Shown in pieces: positions 14,437 to 17,540 of a DNA stretch of 17,540 nt. Position 1 is the first letter of the stretch, and every line of letters begins with the position of its first letter. The DNA is from an uncultured Lachnospira sp. (GTDB lineage Bacteria > Bacillota > Clostridia > Lachnospirales > Lachnospiraceae). Location of the stretch: positions 1 to 17,540 of the forward strand of contig CAMZGB010000016.1 of NCBI GenBank assembly GCA_947306285.1, written 5' to 3'. The translations under genes and the position numbers were made by a program. The notes below the pieces were generated by a model, which saw only the letters and a program-made list of their open reading frames with translations, was not told the origin of the DNA and ran no database searches.

Positions 14437-15861
14437 TAATTCTTTTATCAACTTATTCACCAATCCAGGATTTGCTTTACCCTGTGTAGCTTTCATAGTC
14501 TGTCCAACCAATGCGCCTATGGCTTTTTCTTTACCATTTCTTACATCGTCTGCTGCTTTTGGATTTTCTTCAATCACCTTCTTGATGATTTCCTTTAAAC
14601 CTTCCTCGTCGTTGTCCTGTTTCATATTGTGTTCTTCCACATACATTTCAGGATCCACATCTTCTTTGAACATAGCCTCAAAGACTTCTTTAGCAGCGCC
14701 ACGATTTATTGTGCTGTCCTCTATCATCTTAATAAGCTTTGATAGATTCTCGGCACTTACGCTTACTTGATCTGGGTCAACTGATTCTTCTTTGCAAAGT
14801 CTCATTGTCTCGCCCATAATCCAGTTACTTACTTCTTTAGGTTTGTTGCCAAGCGCTACTGTCTCTTCAAACAAGTCCGCCAAAGGCTTGTACAAAGTAA
14901 TAATGTCTGCATCATACTCTGGCAAATCAAACTCTGAAATATATCTAGCCATCTTTTCATCTCTGAACTCTGGCTCTTTTGCTTTTACTTCTTCCATCCA
15001 CTCATCAGAAATGTCGATTGGAGTTAAGTCTGGGTCTGGGAAGTATCTGTAATCCTGTGCATCCTCTTTTGAACGCATTGGATATGAATACTCTTTTGTA
15101 TCATCCCATCTTCTTGTTTCCTGAAGAACTTCCTCGCCTGACTCTAGCAAATCAATCTGGCGATTTCTCTCATTCTCGATTGCTCTAGCAATTGATTTAA
15201 ATGAGTTTAGGTTCTTCATTTCAGTTCTTGTGCCGAATTCTTCGGCGCCCTCTTCGCGAACTGATAAGTTAACATCGGCTCTCATTGAACCTTCATTCAA
15301 CTTACAATCTGAAGCACCCAAGTACTGAATGATAAGACGCAACTTTTCAAGGTATGCGATAACTTCCTCTGCACTTCTCATATCTGGCTCAGACACAATC
15401 TCGATTAGTGGCACACCTGAACGGTTCAAGTCCACTAGTGAAGCGTCGTTGAAATCATCGTGAATCAACTTTCCTGCATCCTCTTCCATATGAATTTCGT
15501 GGATGCGAACTTTCTTCTCAGTTCCGTCTTCAGTCTTTATCTCCACATAACCATTTCTACAGATTGGCTCGTAAAGCTGAGAAATCTGATAGTTCTGTGG
15601 GTTGTCAGGATAGAAATAATTCTTTCTATCGAATTTACAATGCTGTGTAATTGTACAGTTTGTCGCAAGACCAACTGCCATAGCATACTCAACTACCTGC
15701 TTATTCAACACCGGCAAAGAACCTGGCATTCCTGTACAAACTGGACATGTATGTGTATTTGGTGCTCCGCCAAACTCTGTTGAGCAAGAGCAGAAAATCT
15801 TTGTCTTGGTAGCAAGCTCAACATGAACTTCCAAACCGATGACTGTCTCGTAATTCTTCAT
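14431..15861 (-). CDS. gatB: Asp/Glu-tRNA amidotransferase subunit B
   Basis: The tRNA-binding and kinase subunit of GatCAB, which activates the misacylated Glu-tRNA(Gln) or Asp-tRNA(Asn) and receives ammonia from GatA. The 476 aa are standard. The N-terminal cradle has YETVIGLEVHVEL (4-16), the zinc-site cysteines Cys24, Cys26, Cys39 and Cys42 (FCSCS and CPVC), and FDRKNYFYPDNPQNYQISQ. The C-terminal YqeY-like tail domain (about 390-476) ends GKANPGLVNKLIKELL and contacts the tRNA. AGGAGG lies five bases before the ATG. The gatA stop codon TAG overlaps this ribosome site, leaving 9 nt between the genes, so translation is probably coupled to keep subunits in balance. Confidence 0.97.
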   Translation of the reverse strand: MKNYETVIGLEVHVELATKTKIFCSCSTEFGGAPNTHTCPVCTGMPGSLPVLNKQVVEYAMAVGLATNCTITQHCKFDRKNYFYPDNPQNYQISQLYEPICRNGYVEIKTEDGTEKKVRIHEIHMEEDAGKLIHDDFNDASLVDLNRSGVPLIEIVSEPDMRSAEEVIAYLEKLRLIIQYLGASDCKLNEGSMRADVNLSVREEGAEEFGTRTEMKNLNSFKSIARAIENERNRQIDLLESGEEVLQETRRWDDTKEYSYPMRSKEDAQDYRYFPDPDLTPIDISDEWMEEVKAKEPEFRDEKMARYISEFDLPEYDADIITLYKPLADLFEETVALGNKPKEVSNWIMGETMRLCKEESVDPDQVSVSAENLSKLIKMIEDSTINRGAAKEVFEAMFKEDVDPEMYVEEHNMKQDNDEEGLKEIIKKVIEENPKAADDVRNGKEKAIGALVGQTMKATQGKANPGLVNKLIKELL

Positions 15862-15870
15862 GCGAACCTC

Positions 15871-17310
15871 CTACTTCTGTGACTGCTCGTAACTGTAAGC
15901 AGCCCTAATAACATTATCTTCTCTAAAGCAGTCGCCAATAATCTGCAAACCAATTGGAAGACCTTCTGAATCCTCGCCACATGGAACAGAAATTCCTGGC
16001 AAACCTGCTATATTTACTGAAACTGTATAAATATCACCTAAGTACATCTTAAGTGGATCACTCAAACTCTCACCCAACTTCAAAGCTGTAGTTGGTGTAA
16101 CTGGTCCAATGATTACATCGTACTTTGCGAACGCATCGTCAAACGCCTTCTTAATTAGCGCTTTAACGCGTAACGCTTTCAAGTAGTAAGCATCAAAGTA
16201 ACCAGAACTTAGCACGAATGAGCCAAGCATTATTCTACGCTTAACTTCTTCGCCGAAGCCTTCTGAACGAGTCTTCTTATACATGTTGTGAAGATCACGA
16301 TAATCTTCAGTTCTGTAGCCATACTTCACGCCATCAAATCTTGAAAGGTTTGAGCTAGCTTCCGCATCGGCGATAACGTGATATGTTGGAACGGCATAGT
16401 TAACTAAGTCGAAGTCAAACTCCTCAACCTCTGCGCCCTTCTCCTTCAACACATCGATCGCCTTAAGAACTGCCTCTTTAACTTCAGGGTTAATGCCCTC
16501 GCCAAAGTAATCCTTAGGCACACCAATCTTCATTCCCTTCACATCATCAACTAATGAACTTGTGAAATCATAACTATCTCTCTTTATAGATGTTGAATCA
16601 AGTTTGTCATAACTTGAAATAATTTCTAGTGATGTTGCAACGTCTGTCACGTCTTTTCCGATAGGTCCAATCTGATCTAGCGATGAAGCGTACGCAATCA
16701 AGCCGTAACGAGAAACTGTTCCGTAAGTTGGCTTCATTCCAACCACGCCACAGAATGCTGCAGGCTGTCTGATTGATCCACCAGTATCTGAACCTAGTGA
16801 GTAGAAACACTCATCCGCTGCCACAGCCGCACAAGAACCACCCGATGAGCCACCAGGAACACGAGTTGTGTCCACTGGATTCTTTGTGATTCCAAAGTAA
16901 GAAGTCTCTGTTGTACTTCCCATTGCGAACTGATCCATATTTGCACTACCAACAATCACTGCTCCAGCGTCCTTCAAGTTCTGAACCGCTGTAGATGTAA
17001 ATGTTGGATAGAAGTTACTCAAAATCTTTGTACTACATGCTGTGAGGTGTCCCTCGTTACACATGTTATCTTTAATAGCGACAGGCACACCAGCAAGAGG
17101 TCCGTCTAATTCACCATTGTCAATCTTCTCCTGAACCTCTTTAGCGTTGGCTAGTACTTCTTCTTTGTCGTAGACTGTCACGTAGCTGTTGATGTCTTCT
17201 TCCACCTTATCAATCTGGTCAAAGACAGCCTCGACGGCGTCTACCACTTTTACTTCGCCTGACTTTATTTTCTTTCCTAATTCAACTGCTGTTAATTCTA
17301 ATAAACTCAT
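15871..17310 (-). CDS. gatA: Asp/Glu-tRNA amidotransferase subunit A (glutaminase)
   Basis: Hydrolyses glutamine and channels the ammonia to GatB. It is an amidase-signature enzyme of normal length (479 aa) with its Ser-cisSer-Lys triad intact: Lys80 in VAIKDNMC, Ser155 in VPGGSSGGSCAAVAA and Ser179 in GSDTGGSIRQPA. The C-terminal part shows GLPGISVPCG and GLPIGLQIIGD, usual in GatA rather than in free amidases. The ATG has only a modest AGAGAG site. The gene follows gatC after 51 nt and precedes gatB by 9 nt, the common gatC-gatA-gatB order. Whether Gln-tRNA, Asn-tRNA or both are made depends on the synthetases elsewhere in the genome. Confidence 0.97.
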   Translation of the reverse strand: MSLLELTAVELGKKIKSGEVKVVDAVEAVFDQIDKVEEDINSYVTVYDKEEVLANAKEVQEKIDNGELDGPLAGVPVAIKDNMCNEGHLTACSTKILSNFYPTFTSTAVQNLKDAGAVIVGSANMDQFAMGSTTETSYFGITKNPVDTTRVPGGSSGGSCAAVAADECFYSLGSDTGGSIRQPAAFCGVVGMKPTYGTVSRYGLIAYASSLDQIGPIGKDVTDVATSLEIISSYDKLDSTSIKRDSYDFTSSLVDDVKGMKIGVPKDYFGEGINPEVKEAVLKAIDVLKEKGAEVEEFDFDLVNYAVPTYHVIADAEASSNLSRFDGVKYGYRTEDYRDLHNMYKKTRSEGFGEEVKRRIMLGSFVLSSGYFDAYYLKALRVKALIKKAFDDAFAKYDVIIGPVTPTTALKLGESLSDPLKMYLGDIYTVSVNIAGLPGISVPCGEDSEGLPIGLQIIGDCFREDNVIRAAYSYEQSQK

Positions 17311-17361
17311 TGTTCTCTCTTTTTCTATTTGAAATATATTAATTGTCTTTGTCGATGACTT

Positions 17362-17540
17362 TTAATCAAAAGTCTTTGGCACAATGTATGCTTCTTCATT
17401 TCTGTCCGGTGCATTTTTAAGCATGTTTTCTCTGTCATCTCCGTTAGTAACTTCGTCCTCTCTAAAGACGTTGTTCACTGGGAAGACATGACTCATAGGC
17501 TCCACACCTGAAGTGTCGAGCTCATTTAATTTATCGATAT
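17362..17540 (-). CDS. gatC: Asp/Glu-tRNA amidotransferase subunit C, C-terminal part
   Basis: Only the last 58 codons are in the window. They read IDKLNELDTSGVEPMSHV, then FREDEVTNGDDRENMLKNAPDRNEEAYIVPKTFD, the conserved end of GatC, the small subunit that wraps and stabilises the GatA-GatB interface. The stop TAA lies in a short hairpin (17357-17374). The gene's start is beyond the window's right edge. It is first in the gatC-gatA-gatB order. Confidence 0.93.
   Translation of the reverse strand, partial: IDKLNELDTSGVEPMSHVFPVNNVFREDEVTNGDDRENMLKNAPDRNEEAYIVPKTFD

Noticed and set aside
17357..17374. 7-bp hairpin over the gatC stop codon as a terminator
   Set aside because: No T run follows on the minus strand, and gatA lies 51 nt downstream in the standard operon order, so termination here is unlikely.

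Overview
The window comes from a low-GC, Gram-positive anaerobe of the class Clostridia, most likely a member of the Lachnospiraceae. This rests on three things seen here: AT-rich coding with strong AGGAGG-type ribosome sites, a single-chain PurL with its own glutaminase domain, and lysine-rich secreted proteins that combine a bacterial Ig-like domain with LRR_5 repeats. The species assignment is inference. Every protein gene lies on the minus strand, so the window is best read from right to left. I see no tRNA, rRNA, CRISPR array, insertion sequence, integrase or phage gene.

Reading right to left. (1) 17540-14431 holds gatC (3' part only), gatA and gatB, the tRNA-dependent amidotransferase operon that makes Gln-tRNA(Gln) and/or Asn-tRNA(Asn). 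It ends in a strong terminator. (2) 14352-11434 holds two tandem, clearly duplicated secreted proteins, each with a signal peptide, an Ig-like domain, a Pro/Thr linker, LRR_5 repeats and a shared C-terminal cap. Their promoter sits inside the gatB terminator, and a terminator follows the second gene. (3) 11339-9909 is purB, driven by a near-consensus promoter whose -35 box lies in the preceding terminator stem. (4) 9773-8637 is a lipoprotein resembling the PPIase and C-terminal parts of trigger factor, probably an extracytoplasmic foldase. An inverted repeat overlaps its promoter, and a strong bidirectional terminator follows. (5) 8636-8306 contains no protein gene of normal size. It holds a cluster of inverted repeats that may be a structured RNA, and a 16-codon reading frame abutting panB. 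(6) 8305-3883 is a tight operon, panB-panC-panD-coaBC, for pantothenate synthesis and the next two CoA steps. It ends unexpectedly with a secreted GH25 lysozyme 9 nt after coaBC. A terminator closes it. (7) 3721-1 is purL, missing about the last two dozen codons at the window edge.

Most of the content is housekeeping: purine synthesis (purL, purB), CoA synthesis and amidotransferase. Interspersed are surface functions: a lysozyme, a foldase and two LRR proteins. The least explained parts are the 8433-8632 intergenic structure, the lysozyme coupled to CoA genes, the operator-like repeat at 9798-9836, and the two places where a promoter is built into the preceding terminator.
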